Shown here one piece after another: positions 23,094 through 33,697 of a DNA stretch of 64,000 nucleotides (position 1 is the first letter of the stretch; the number at the start of each line of letters is the position of its first letter). Below the pieces are notes generated by a model that ran no database searches, had not been told where the DNA came from, and saw nothing but the letters and a program-made list of their open reading frames with translations. The stretch lies in assembly GCA_016630955.3 (NCBI GenBank), contig CM050001.1:372001-436000 (forward strand), given 5' to 3'. The position numbers were made by a program, and so were the translations under genes. The DNA is from Didymella arachidicola. Its lineage: Eukaryota; Ascomycota; Dothideomycetes; Pleosporales; Didymellaceae.

Positions 23094-23543
23094 ATGGTCT
23101 ACACAATCATCGTACACCTTTACGCGAAGGCGGACGAGGAAAGCATCTCCAAGCTCAAGGCGAAGCTTGTTGAGGCCAGCCAGGTCTACTCACAGGACAA
23201 GGAGACTCTCAGCTGGTTCGTTATGCAGGACACTGTCGACCCCAGAAAGTTCAGCATTGTGGAGCGCTACTTGCAGGAAAGTGTACGTGGAAGACGTCTC
23301 AATTTATGGACCAGTACAGGAAAGGATGTTGACTGACGCGCATTATAGTCTCAGCAATACCACCTCAACAATCCTTACTGGAAGACCTTCGATCCCTATG
23401 TCCTTCCACTGCTCGACGCACCCATGGACCTGCGCAGACTCGAGGAGTTGGACACAAGCGTCACCCCAGCAGGTGCCCACTACCACCAGGACGCGCTGAA
23501 GGAGGATACCTCAGTTGCGAGCATGTACAGGGACGCCAACTGA
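23094..23543 (+). CDS. Antibiotic-biosynthesis-monooxygenase (ABM) domain protein
   Basis: Two exons (23094-23282, 23349-23543) give about 127 aa. The donor GTACGT at 23283 and the TATAG acceptor join ...VERYLQES to SQQYHLNNPYWKTFDPYV in frame. The start MVYTIIVHLYAKADEESISKLKAKL and the motif QDTVDPRKFSIVERY are those of the dimeric ferredoxin-like ABM fold. The conserved pattern of a first strand, a helix, and FxxxERY with a distal His-x-x-N-P-Y segment is complete. Members include quinol-type monooxygenases and many small proteins with unproven chemistry, so I assign only the fold. No biosynthetic cluster surrounds it. Confidence 0.78.
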
Positions 23544-23712
23544 AGGCCGAACAATACCAAATCAAAAGATCGAATGACAAATCGCGTTGACAAAGTTTGG
23601 TTGCCGAATGCGCACGTGCGTCCGTGTGATATGAATTTCTTTTGAGGAATGGTCGAAGCTGTCTCGAGCACAGAAGCCTCACGCCGACGAAGAAAACGGA
23701 AAAGAGGGGAGC

Positions 23713-24096
23713 TCAATCTCTACGATGCTTATACTTGGCATCTATGGCGACGATACTCAGGAGCATCATTGCTATGCTGATGGTTATGAAGACGATTGAG
23801 ACCCATAAGCAGCAATGTCGTTCATTGGCCCTGACCTCTCGCGCTGTTGTAAGTGTGTCGCAAGTCTCGCAGTGTTGGTGAGGCGTAAGCGCATCTGGCG
23901 GTGCAGGGTGGTTGTGTGCCAGTTCGATGTCAGGCTCCTCACAGGGGACGGTTCTGTAAGCAGATGCGGACCCTGACGCCAGCTGTGAGTTCACAGGGTG
24001 CTCCTGAAATACATCGTCGTAGGCGGGTGCGGGTTCGTTCGATGAATGGCCCATGGCAGCTTTCGAGGCAGCAGCGATAACGATATTGCGATACAT
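23713..24096 (-). CDS. Small single-pass membrane protein, hypothetical
   Basis: The frame encodes 127 aa, or 113 aa if translation begins at the second ATG at 24054 (MGHSSNEPAPAYDDVF). A Pro-rich PAPAYDDVF segment, resembling PPxY-like opening motifs of fungal membrane proteins, is followed by HCETCDTLTTAREVRANERHCC. One transmembrane helix (LWVSIVFITISIAMMLLSIVAI) and a short basic tail (KYKHRRD) end the protein. The Cys/His cluster directly before the membrane could bind metal or be palmitoylated. No family name can be given. It converges with the ABM gene. Confidence 0.5.
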   Translation of the reverse strand: MYRNIVIAAASKAAMGHSSNEPAPAYDDVFQEHPVNSQLASGSASAYRTVPCEEPDIELAHNHPAPPDALTPHQHCETCDTLTTAREVRANERHCCLWVSIVFITISIAMMLLSIVAIDAKYKHRRD

Positions 24097-24510
24097 TTTT
24101 GTTTGTCTTACTGATTCAACGGCTGCTTATTATCTATCATCTGATGAGATTCTGGGGGACCGGTGAGCTGAATGCCTGATGAAGTCGACCGTCCCGCGTC
24201 AGCCGTACAGCCACAATTCTGCTTCGTCGTATTGGTCCGCTTGCATTCGGCTGGACCATTTGCTCCAATCACTCATGCGGGTGTGTCGTTGGTGGAGAGA
24301 TTGCGCTGCCCGGTGTGGCTGTTTGGGGGCTGTGCAGATACATATGTTGGAAGAGCGCGAATGCGATAGCGTCGCGGGTTTGCCACATGGTCCTTGTCAG
24401 ACCCGAAAGCCTGTGAGTGTTGAATTTCCATGTCGTGCATCGAGGGTACTTTGAGATCGCCAGCGACACGTGCTGAGGTCAGCAGGCTGAAGGGACCGTG
24501 GCACAGGCAG
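24097..24510. other. Intergenic, no gene recognised
   Basis: This is upstream of the small membrane protein and adjoins the MITE-like copy. No coding signal was found. Confidence 0.4.
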
Positions 24511-24763
24511 GCACGCCCCCGACAGAATAACCCGCACTCATAAGCAGCCAAACACGCATAAACACTAAAATCAACCCTCTCCCTTTCTACTCTACTAGCA
24601 CAACTACGTATCTATAAGGCTAGCAAAAACATAGGATTATAAAGTAGGAGATTCTCTATAATTCTACGTTTTTAGGATTTTAATATTATTTATTATTGTG
24701 TAGCTACAAGGGTAGGAAAAGGGTCACTTTTTGTGAGTGCGGGTTATTTTGTCGGCCGTGTGG
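24511..24763 (+). repeat. MITE-like dispersed repeat, copy 1
   Basis: An AT-rich block of about 250 bp recurs at 41232-41455 in the same orientation. Its ends are inverted repeats: the left end reads CCGACAGAATAACCCGCACT from 24519, and the right end (24731-24755) is its near-perfect complement, ending TTATTTTGTCGG. Outward similarity may reach GCACGC at 24511. The interior has no coding capacity. The shape fits a non-autonomous DNA transposon (MITE). I could not fix a target-site duplication. Confidence 0.72.
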
Positions 24764-25600
24764 CAGGCAAGAGAGTTCCAAGGTCGAGGCGCTGTTGCAG
24801 CCACCCGCTGCCCGGCGGGTAAGGCGCACCCGACACCACCACTTGTTCCTACCCGTCCACATCCATTTTCTGCGTTTGATATTAATTTAAAGGCAACGAC
24901 AGAGTCATGAACAAATGCGAAGAGAGATTACAGTCTGCCCTTTCACCTCATATATCCCTGGTGGTGGCGCGACCTCTGTTGCATGGACTCGGAGCCCTTC
25001 TTGTCCTACGCAGGAAGGTGTCACATGGAACAAGTTCTGCTTCACTAGATTGGCCACGTACGAATACTTCGTAAGACAAGACTGCTTGCTCTTCGTGCTC
25101 TGCGCGGTATACCAAACAAATAAGCTCGACAAGCCTTCGGCACCATCGACGCCCCGAGGCTTGTTCCATGGCATGCATGAGGAAAGAAATACACTAAATC
25201 TAATCCCCCGAATCAGCGTTCGGCGGGTTGAGATAACGGGGGCCTGATTGTCGGTTTGCGGGACCGTTCGCCTCAAGATTAAGCCTCATGGGGAAGGTGC
25301 GAGCTCGTTCCTGCCTGCCTCATATCACGACTTGCTGCAATCTTCAATAGCCGAACACCGAACTTTGTATGCTGGACCAATACATAGCGCCCATTTAGAT
25401 CCACAATCTCTCAACCGAGCACCTCGTCAAGCCATCTTGCGTTACTGGGGAGCTCTTTCCTGTCTCCTTCTTCTCATGGTCAAGTGCAAGGGCCCGAGTG
25501 CAGCAATGCCGTCACTGATGGAAATGTTGAAATAGCGCAGCTCGTCCTCTACGATGCAATCAGCTCTTTTAATTGGAACCTTCAATAGATCTCTTCCAAG
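24764..25600. other. Intergenic, no gene recognised
   Basis: Short motif-free frames only. The last part carries the promoter of the serine carboxypeptidase. Confidence 0.4.
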
Positions 25601-27350
25601 ATGAAGCTCCTCAACCTCTTCAGCGGATTGCTCTGCGCCTCCTCTGCAGTTGCTTTCAAGAAGCCCACACTTCCTAGGACCGTTGTGGAGAGGAGCGTTG
25701 GCAATCAATTTTCTCATCCCGAGATCCAGAAGCGAGCATCTCGTTTCCTGACAGACAAGACCAAAGCATTTGCTGTCAATGGCACCGGCATCCCCGAGGT
25801 CAACTTCGACGTCGGTACGTTCCCCTGCAGTGGCTACGTCTCCATTTCTAATCAAACTTAATGGTGGCATGCTAACATCGAACAATCAGGCGAGAGCTAT
25901 GCGGGTTTGCTGCCAATTTCAGATAGTCCCGACGAGACTCGCAAGCTCTTCTTCTGGTTCTTCCCTTCAACTGCAGAGCAGACCCCCGAGGAGGTCACGA
26001 TCTGGTTGAATGGAGGCCCTGGGTGCTCCAGTCTCTCGGGTCTCTTGACCGAGAATGGCCCTTTCACTTGGGAAGCCGGTACACTGGCTCCTGTCCAGAA
26101 CCCTTACACCTGGACCAACTTGACCAACATGCTCTGGGTCGAACAGCCTGTTGGTGTCGGTTATAGCCAGGGTACCCCAAACATCACTGATGAGGTCGAG
26201 TTGGCTACTGAGTTCCGCGGCTTCTACAAGAGTTTTGTCGATACATTCCAGACAAAGAACTGGAAGACGTACATCACAGGCGAGAGGTGAGCAGCCTCAT
26301 ACTGCCAATCACATGACGGCGATATCTGACAACTGTAGTTACGCTGGTTACTATGTCCCATACATCGCCGATGGTTTCATTTCCGCGAACGATGTTGAAT
26401 ACTTCAACCTGGCAGGTATCTCAATCAACGACCCAATCATCGGTGACGAGACAATTCAGCAGCAAGTCGTCATCTTGCCTTACGTTGAATTCTGGGAAAA
26501 CCTCCTCTATCTCAACCAGTCTTTCCTTGAGGCTGCCCGTGAACGTCAAGACTCTTGCAATTACTCCTCCTACTTGGACACATACTTCAGGTTCCCCCCT
26601 CCAAAGGGTCCTTTCCCAGTACTCACTGATCCTTACAGTACCGAGACTGTCGCCTGTGATCAGTTCGACAACTTCTACTCGGCCATTATCGAAGTCAATC
26701 CCTGTTTCAACATCTACCACATCACAGAGACATGCCCCCACCCCTACAGCCAGCTCGGCATAGTCAACACAGGAGACTACTCACCACCAGGCGCTCAGAT
26801 CTACTTCAACCGCACCGACGTCAAGAAGGCGCTTCACGCTCCCCTCGACTCGAACTGGTTGCAATGCACTGACATCAACGTCTTTGGTAATGGAATTGCC
26901 AGCAGCTATGCCCAAGATGCTTCTGCTCCTCCTGCTACCAATGGCGTTCTTCAGCGTGTCATCGAATACACCAACAACACCATCATCGGCAGTGGTGACT
27001 TGGATATGCTTCTGTCCACTAACGGAACCCTGTTTGCTATTCAGAACTTGACCTGGAACGGTGGCCAGGGCTTCTCTGAATATCCTGCCACTGACCTCTA
27101 CGCCCCTTACCACCCTGAGTACAACGGTGGTGCGCTTGCTGGCGCTGGATACCAGGGTGTGTGGACCGCTGAGCGTGGTTTGACGTTCTACACTGCTCGT
27201 CTCGCCGGCCACGAGTTGCCTGGCTACACTCCCGGTGTCGCCTACAGGATGTTGGAAATTTTGCTCGGAAAGATTGACAACTTCAGTAGCACTGAAGACT
27301 TCACGACACAAAGCGGCAACTACACTGGTAACACTACCTTGTATAAATGA
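25601..27350 (+). CDS. Secreted serine carboxypeptidase (S10)
   Basis: Three exons (25601-25814, 25890-26286, 26339-27350) give about 540 aa. The N-terminus MKLLNLFSGLLCASSAVAF is a signal peptide, followed by a likely propeptide. Family S10 landmarks are complete: WLNGGPGCSSLSG near residue 110, the nucleophile motif GESYAGYYVPYIA with Ser near 204 (the motif is split by intron 2), GSGDLDMLL with the Asp near 424, and AGHELPGYTP with the His near 495. Many N-x-S/T sites suggest heavy glycosylation. The enzyme should remove C-terminal amino acids from peptides in the cell wall space, vacuole or medium. It resembles secreted fungal carboxypeptidases rather than vacuolar CPY. Frame and motifs agree at both junctions. 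Confidence 0.92.
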
Positions 27351-29037
27351 GCACTGTCTGAGCGCTTTGTGTCTCCTACAACTGAGCGGATCCTAATGAA
27401 CATATCCTTGTTGTAAATAGTCGAACCCTAATGTAGAGTTGATGAAAATAAGCCTGGTGACACCTGCATTCAATATTCGCACGCTGCATGAGCGAATAAG
27501 GTATTTCTTCAGTGCTTGATGTTGCTAGGACCGTCCATGTTATCATCGAGAATGTGCTGGAAACTACTCAGTTCCACGCCGGTGCAACAGCAGGTACCTT
27601 ACAGCTTCGAATGACTAAACGAGGGTCGTAGAGGCCCCAAAAGTTCTGGACGAGTCGGGAAGAGACAACTCAAAGTAAAAAAACAATGTACATAGCGTGA
27701 CAGGTGAGATCTCAGCGTGGCCTTGGAACTCATCGGGTTTATTTGGTTCAGCACGCATGATGTATCAGCTTTAAACCTCATCACATTCCAACCTAACTTA
27801 CCTTCCCCTACCTCGTTTAACAGGTCCTAGAATTGCAGTTTCTCCAGGTCCTCGCTTGAAATTCCCTTTATGTAGCAATCTTGCAACCCAATGATACAGC
27901 CCACCCATTTTTCTATGCATGCCTGGTTGCAGGGAGAGGGGAGCTTCCCAGGTATGCCGGCGCCGACACATCTGCCCTTCTGAATGCCCCTTGAATGGCG
28001 TTCAGTGCGTTGCTGACAGGATGGTACATCATTTTTATCTCATCCGAGCACTTGCAAGCTTCGACCAAAGTTTTCCCACGGCAGAAATGCGCTCAGGCTC
28101 TCGAAAGCTGACGAGGGCGACGGTAGCTAACAATTGCAAGTACTTGTATTCGCTGTATAGGCTTGTGAGCACTCGGAATGTGTAGTCCTTATTCGTGAGG
28201 CTGTTGGATATCCTATAAATCATATGTGCAATAAGGTCCCCAGTCTTTTGCGGTGATGACAAGGCTCTCCCGTAGATCAAAACCCCTTGAAAGCTTGGAT
28301 CTGTCTCTCATGGTTTTCGTTATAGTCGCAGACGCACGAGAATATCTCGAACTTTTCTCACCACTAAGTTATCCCAAGCAGGAGTTGTTCGAGAAAGAAG
28401 CGTAGTGCGACTTTTGAGACCCCAACAGCACCGTATGCGATGACTGCGGGATTTCGCCAAAGTCAGAACGCTTTCCATTCAGCGAGATTCTCGACACTTT
28501 GCACGAATCCGCCGGAATCATCTGCATGGTAGCATTGGTGATCCCCGCGGTTTTCCTGGACATCAAATTGCCGTTTGGCCAGGTCGGGGTAGGCCATCCT
28601 TGTCCTGAATGCATTGTAAGGTATCTGAACCCACATTCACATGCTTATGAGGCTAGCCCATTCTATTCCGATATTCATCGTCAAACATGGTGCTGACTCT
28701 GCATTCTAGCTCCGCTTCTGCTTGACATCACCCAAATGCGAAGCACCTGGTACAGCCGCCTGGCTCGATAAGACCGCACTATGACTGCACGAGTGAGATG
28801 ATCACAGGTTGCACCAGCTTCGCCGGTCAATTGGAGCTGAAGCTACGGAAAGAGTGCTGAGTCAGTTGAATCAGGAGCTTGTCTAAGGTGGTGTGTTCAT
28901 CGTCTGATGTCTAATCGGTATATAGACCTCGGTCGTATCATGCCCAATTACAGTTAGAGTCATTGCGAATGGAAAGTCTTCAGATCCATGCTTTCCCCTA
29001 TTGAGCTCAGCGACTGCCTATTGTGGGCTCTCTTAGC
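27351..29037. other. Gene-poor region, no gene recognised
   Basis: No frame here shows a recognisable motif, and the codon texture looks random. It may hold decayed sequence. Confidence 0.45.
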
Positions 29038-29593
29038 TTACTTCCACTGTTTGCCTCGAAAGTCAACGACGAGCACTTCAACTCGCCTGTTCTGCGCGGC
29101 GAATAGCTCAGTCAGAAGCGCCGCAACCATAGTCATATCTGCGACGACTCCAGTGACCGCTTTGCCGTTGAACAAACGACAACGTTCGACTGAGGTACTC
29201 ACTAGCCTATCCAGGCTTGTGAATTCTTTCAGTCGGTAGGCGTCAATGATGGATTCCGCATTTATCATTATATCACCATATGGACCGTCCAGGGGTGTAA
29301 CAGACCCGCGATCATTTTTCAAATCCGGAACGTTGATGCCAATTTGCAGCATCGCCAGATGAGTGCAGCCCTTTAATGATTTGGTATAAGCCGTTTCCGA
29401 TCCTTTGGTGAGTCGCGATGCACCAAATGAAGGGAAGTTCAGTCGTCGAATTGCGCCTTGACCTTGCGCCGATGGCAAGGTCTCCAGGAACTGGTGCAAG
29501 TGCCGTATGGTTGAAGGATATGGAACTAGACTTTACCTGTCGCAGAACATAGAGAGCAATGTCGCTCTTGGTTCTTAAGCTCACTTGGGCCAT
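29038..29593 (-). CDS. Hypothetical protein, possibly a truncated family member
   Basis: Two minus-strand exons (29593-29537 and 29490-29038) join through a 46-bp intron with a GTAAAG donor and CACCAG acceptor to give 169 aa. The sequence runs MAQVSLRTKSDIALYVLRQF and on into LETLPSAQGQGAIRRLNFP. This resembles the middle part of lineage-expanded Dothideomycete proteins that usually begin with an F-box-like RELRNxIY segment. That opening segment is missing. A membrane-type frame further upstream (MTTSSLFGVSEVEASL, about 29890) could be an independent gene or noise. I regard the locus as a doubtful gene or a fragment. Confidence 0.35.
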
Positions 29594-32500
29594 CAGTAGA
29601 AGCCAGGAACGCGGGTTTCACGGGCAGCTCTGTCGCTTGACTAAGCACCCTCGAAAGTTCGACTCTCGCAATCTTACTCTCATCCCCCTGAAATATGTTG
29701 TGCAAAGATGCATTCTGAGGGACTTGATGATACCGAAAAGATTTGCTGGACTGTTATTTCTTTGGGTGGTGGAAGTGCGAGCGCTACTACCAAGATAACG
29801 GCGACAACGACTGCTGCTCCTGCGTTTTTTGTGATGGGTTCCCGCAGAGAAGCTTCTACTTCCGAAACTCCGAATAGACTGGAAGTGGTCATGATGCTCG
29901 TAGTAGGATAGCTGACGACTGCATCATAAAGGGTACAAGCTTGGCGAACTAGAGCTATAAGATCGACAGCAGAGCATCCACGTTGAAGCTTGAGGGAAAC
30001 CCCCAACTTACGTTGTATATAGCTCTCAGTGTACTGATCGCACGTAAGTTGATTTGCCAAATTCCGCATGCTTGAGCATCTACCGATATTCAGGCCCTTC
30101 TTCCTATGAACGTGCCTGTGCCGAGTAACGTGTAGTATAGCGACGTTCCACCTGACTCTAGAGAGTAGTTCCTTTTGAGAGGATGTCACACAGGCCACAG
30201 CTATAGCAAGCTTCACTGTCGGCTCTTGCAAAGCTTCTACTCTGGGTTTATGCTACTGCCAGTTCGGCTTGTTGACAAAGAACGGACACGGCCAACGGAA
30301 GCTGTTTCGCATCGTAGCACGACTTTCGAGCTAATCAGATGAATAAGAAGCCAATGAGATCGATGGGTTTGGCCGGCACTGCTACAAGAACTGGATTGAC
30401 CAATAGCTATGGTTCCCACGGCCTGCCTGGGAACAAAGACGGGTATCGAGTACAAGTTGTAAGTGCCGACATCGACAGATCTCTTCACCTCCCTCAAGTA
30501 GCAAACCGCTAGTCTGGAGCCATGCAATTCAGCCCCAGATCAGTGGGAAGTGGCGCGGCATTATCGGCATGTCGTTTTCACATGTCGCCGCTCGTCATGT
30601 GCTCACGCGGCCAAGAACGCGCGTAAGCGCGCTTGCACCAATCAATGACGCGTACTTTCCTGTGAAGTTAATCTCACCTTCTTGGAAATCTGAGGTAGCC
30701 CGACCAGGAAGCTGCGCGGTTTTGAGAAGGCTACTCCTTCCTGTGCGTGATGGTCAGGCCTGTCAGGGTCTCCGAGATCGATCGGTTGCGCTGGACACCC
30801 GCACCCGCAAAGTCGGTGCACTGGACACAACCTGCAAGCTTCATACTGCACGCCTTTGTGACAGCAGTGTCCAGACCCAATGTCTGCGGACCAAAGCCAT
30901 GTTGTGCCCTTGGCTGATCTTTAATCGGTACTTGTTTGCAACTAGCTCTCCTTGTTTGCTCGCGAGGATGCCGCCCATGCCGCCGCCGCTGGCGCTCCTA
31001 CTATGACACTGGCGCATTCGACGGACATTCTAGCAGGCAATAACGCCTGTTATTGTTCTGTGGACTTACTGTGGACATAGGCTCAAGAGCGAGATGTTGA
31101 CTAACATCCACTTATCCGCCCCGGTTGCGTTCATGTCCGGCACAAGGAGGACCGCGCTTTAGACGAGGGGCGAGGACGATCAACATGTTCGAGGTATGCC
31201 GTGTAACGGCAAGTTGGCAAGCGGACGCAAGTGTACTGTGATAATGCGGGAGCGCAAACCGACTGTACCTTACCTACCGAATGCATCCCCCAAGGTCACA
31301 TTATCCATGGGCGGCGAATTCGAGACGCAGGAAGGAAACGTTCTGAGATAGCTGAGAATCGAAGTAGCAACCAAATTCAGCATGCTTTCCAACCTCGCCT
31401 TGCCTGCGTACGTCAAAATTTCGAGACAACTGGAGCCAGTGAGATTTGTACCTTGATGGCGAATTAAAATTGGCCTGAGAAGTGGGGATTCTCCAAGCCC
31501 TTGCCTTTCATGTACTTGATCAGAGGCGGAGTTGCCACGTAAACAGCAATAGAACGCGCCGCTCATGCGTTACTGCACGACAGCGCAACACTATAGACCC
31601 CTAGACACAAGCTACACGCCACCAAGTAACAGCTCACTTCAATACAACTGCGGATATGCCAACCTTGAGTTCGTATCGGTGAATGGTGGTGGCAACTCTC
31701 AAGTCCCGGCTGTTTTGCGAGGGTGCACTCGACGCTCGCCAAGTGGCACCGGACCGATTAGCTACCAAACAGTCGCGGGAACCGTCGATCTTAAAAAACC
31801 ACCTAGCGCCCGCCCGCTGGTTGCGTCTTGTCCACTGGAAGGTTGCGCGGTTCGCATTTGTCACCTTGCTACAAAAGAGCCTCCCTGTCTAGGTCTCAAT
31901 ACCTAGTTTACATTTGGGTATACAATACGTCACTCTCGTATAACAGCCTACCTAATTGGGAATTGAGACGCCAGTTGCAAGGGTCCTAAAGACCCTGATA
32001 CAAGGTAAAGATGCCGTGACTACACGGCCATATCCCCTGGTCCTGAAGACCTTCAGCTATTGAAAGTTTGCAGTAAACTCACGTGCCGTCTAGCGAGATG
32101 AATGTGTGATTTATCGATTGGGTGAAATGCTCACCTCATGAGAGTTGTCTATGTTGGTCTATGTTGAGGATGGTCTCGAGGTCGCGGGAATGGCTGTTGG
32201 TGTGGTCAAATGGAGCACCTTTCCATATGTACTGTACATCCAAGCAGATCAATTGGTCTGCCGACGTCTCTTCGCTTCATTCCATAGCTCGAGGGGGAGA
32301 GTGGAAGAGAGTGTCTGTCTCTAACCTGACTATCATCAGCATGGTGGGACTCTCGCATCAAAGTTGGTGTTTGATAGGCGATTGTTGTGCCAGACTTTGT
32401 GAGAGTGAAGTTCGTATAGGCGTAAGAGTATATAAGGAGGATGAGAGTATACAGTAAGCAACGACACGCGCAAAGTATTCAAGACCAACGGTGTTCGTGT

Positions 32501-32740
32501 ATCGTTCATCATATTCATGTTTTTGCTATACTGTACGTGAGCTGCTAAAACGAAAACGCCGGTTTTGCGAATTTCTTGGATTCCACCAGGAACGTAACGT
32601 TCCGCAAACAGAGAAAACCAAGTAAAGGTTGAATGGCACATGAAGCCGTCAAGTGCGACCAGGCCGGGGTATCATGAAGAGTTGCTGAAGACAGAACGCC
32701 GAGTGTCAAGTGCGTCGGGCGACCAAGTAGAGGTGATGGA
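29594..32740. other. Gene-poor region, no gene recognised
   Basis: Frames of 60-180 codons occur on both strands without family motifs. I found no convincing transposase, tRNA or tandem repeat. Confidence 0.4.
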
Positions 32741-33697
32741 TTAGTGTCGAACATCCAGGTCGTCATCGTAGTCCCTCAGCAATTCAAGACCACCGAAGTC
32801 ATCGGCATCCGGACTTGAGCTCATGCTTCCTATACTGAGCAAGGAATCGTTGCTGTTCTCGCGCGGTCGCATTGACTGGTGCTGCATCGAGTCGGTGCGT
32901 GATGTCTGGGGCGCATCCATACCAAGCAAGTCTCCAGCACATCGAGCTAGGTACTCATCGACTGCCCAGAAGCCGCAGCCAGCATGTCGTAAGACTTCAT
33001 TCTTGAGACTTAGAACCTCTTCTCGGAGAAGTGCAACGTTTTCTTTCAGCGCCTTGTTTTTAGCGGAAAACTCCCTTGCGCGACCTTCCAAGCTACCGAT
33101 GTACTCCTTCTTGCGTTGTCGGCACTTGTGTGCAGCCACGCGGTTCTTCTCGAGATGCGACTGGCGGGCAGATGAGACCTGGAAAGGATATCCTTCAGCG
33201 GTGTAGCCCTCAATCATAACGGGCTGCGACTTGGGTCGCCCGCGCTTACGCTTGGGAGGCTGAGGGTTGCCGTCTGCATCCTCTCCCTGCTGTGTTTGCG
33301 CAAAAGTTTGATTCTGTGTGGCAGAAGCTTGCCTGGCAGTGCGACGACGCTTGAGGGACGGTTGCTCGTTCTCAGGCAGTGACTTCTGGTAGTCCTGACC
33401 CGTGGAAGGCCACAAAGACTCGTTCTTGAGGTCCTCGACGGAAATTGAGCCTGCTCTGATCCCGCAGGCTACGTCTGCTGGTGAGCGCTCCTCAGGAGGG
33501 GTGATCTGGCCGAAACGTGCCGATGAATTGTTCAGAAGTGCCGGAGGAATAGTGAAAGCTCTTGCGTTATCCATTGGGCCTGAGTTGCTGCTGAGAGAAG
33601 CCCATTTGTTTTCGAGTTTTGGGGACTCATTGAAGGCGGCAAAGGCATCATCGGCCCAATCATAGGCCTGAGGGTGCTGAACCTCCATCATGGTCAT
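32741..33697 (-). CDS. bZIP transcription factor with AT-hook-like motif
   Basis: The frame encodes 318 aa from the ATG at 33697 (MTMMEVQHPQAYDWADDAFA); an in-frame ATG at 33820 would add 41 residues of unlikely coding character. The basic region reads RQSHLEKNRVAAHKCRQRKK (about residues 179-197), with the N-x7-R core NRVAAHKCR of ATF/CREB-type factors. A heptad zipper follows to about residue 238. Just before it, PPKRKRGRPKSQP (about 148-159) contains an AT-hook GRP core. An N-terminal segment around ARAFTIPPALLNNSSARFGQ, with TPP and SP sites, could be targeted by stress kinases, as in AtfA-like factors. The protein probably acts in the nucleus in stress or developmental control. Orthology to AtfA is plausible but unproven. 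Confidence 0.85.
   Translation of the reverse strand: MTMMEVQHPQAYDWADDAFAAFNESPKLENKWASLSSNSGPMDNARAFTIPPALLNNSSARFGQITPPEERSPADVACGIRAGSISVEDLKNESLWPSTGQDYQKSLPENEQPSLKRRRTARQASATQNQTFAQTQQGEDADGNPQPPKRKRGRPKSQPVMIEGYTAEGYPFQVSSARQSHLEKNRVAAHKCRQRKKEYIGSLEGRAREFSAKNKALKENVALLREEVLSLKNEVLRHAGCGFWAVDEYLARCAGDLLGMDAPQTSRTDSMQHQSMRPRENSNDSLLSIGSMSSSPDADDFGGLELLRDYDDDLDVRH

Noticed and set aside
30569..31006. 145-codon plus-strand frame considered as a small secreted protein.
   Set aside because: No signal peptide, no family motif, and overlapping frames of similar length exist on the other strand.
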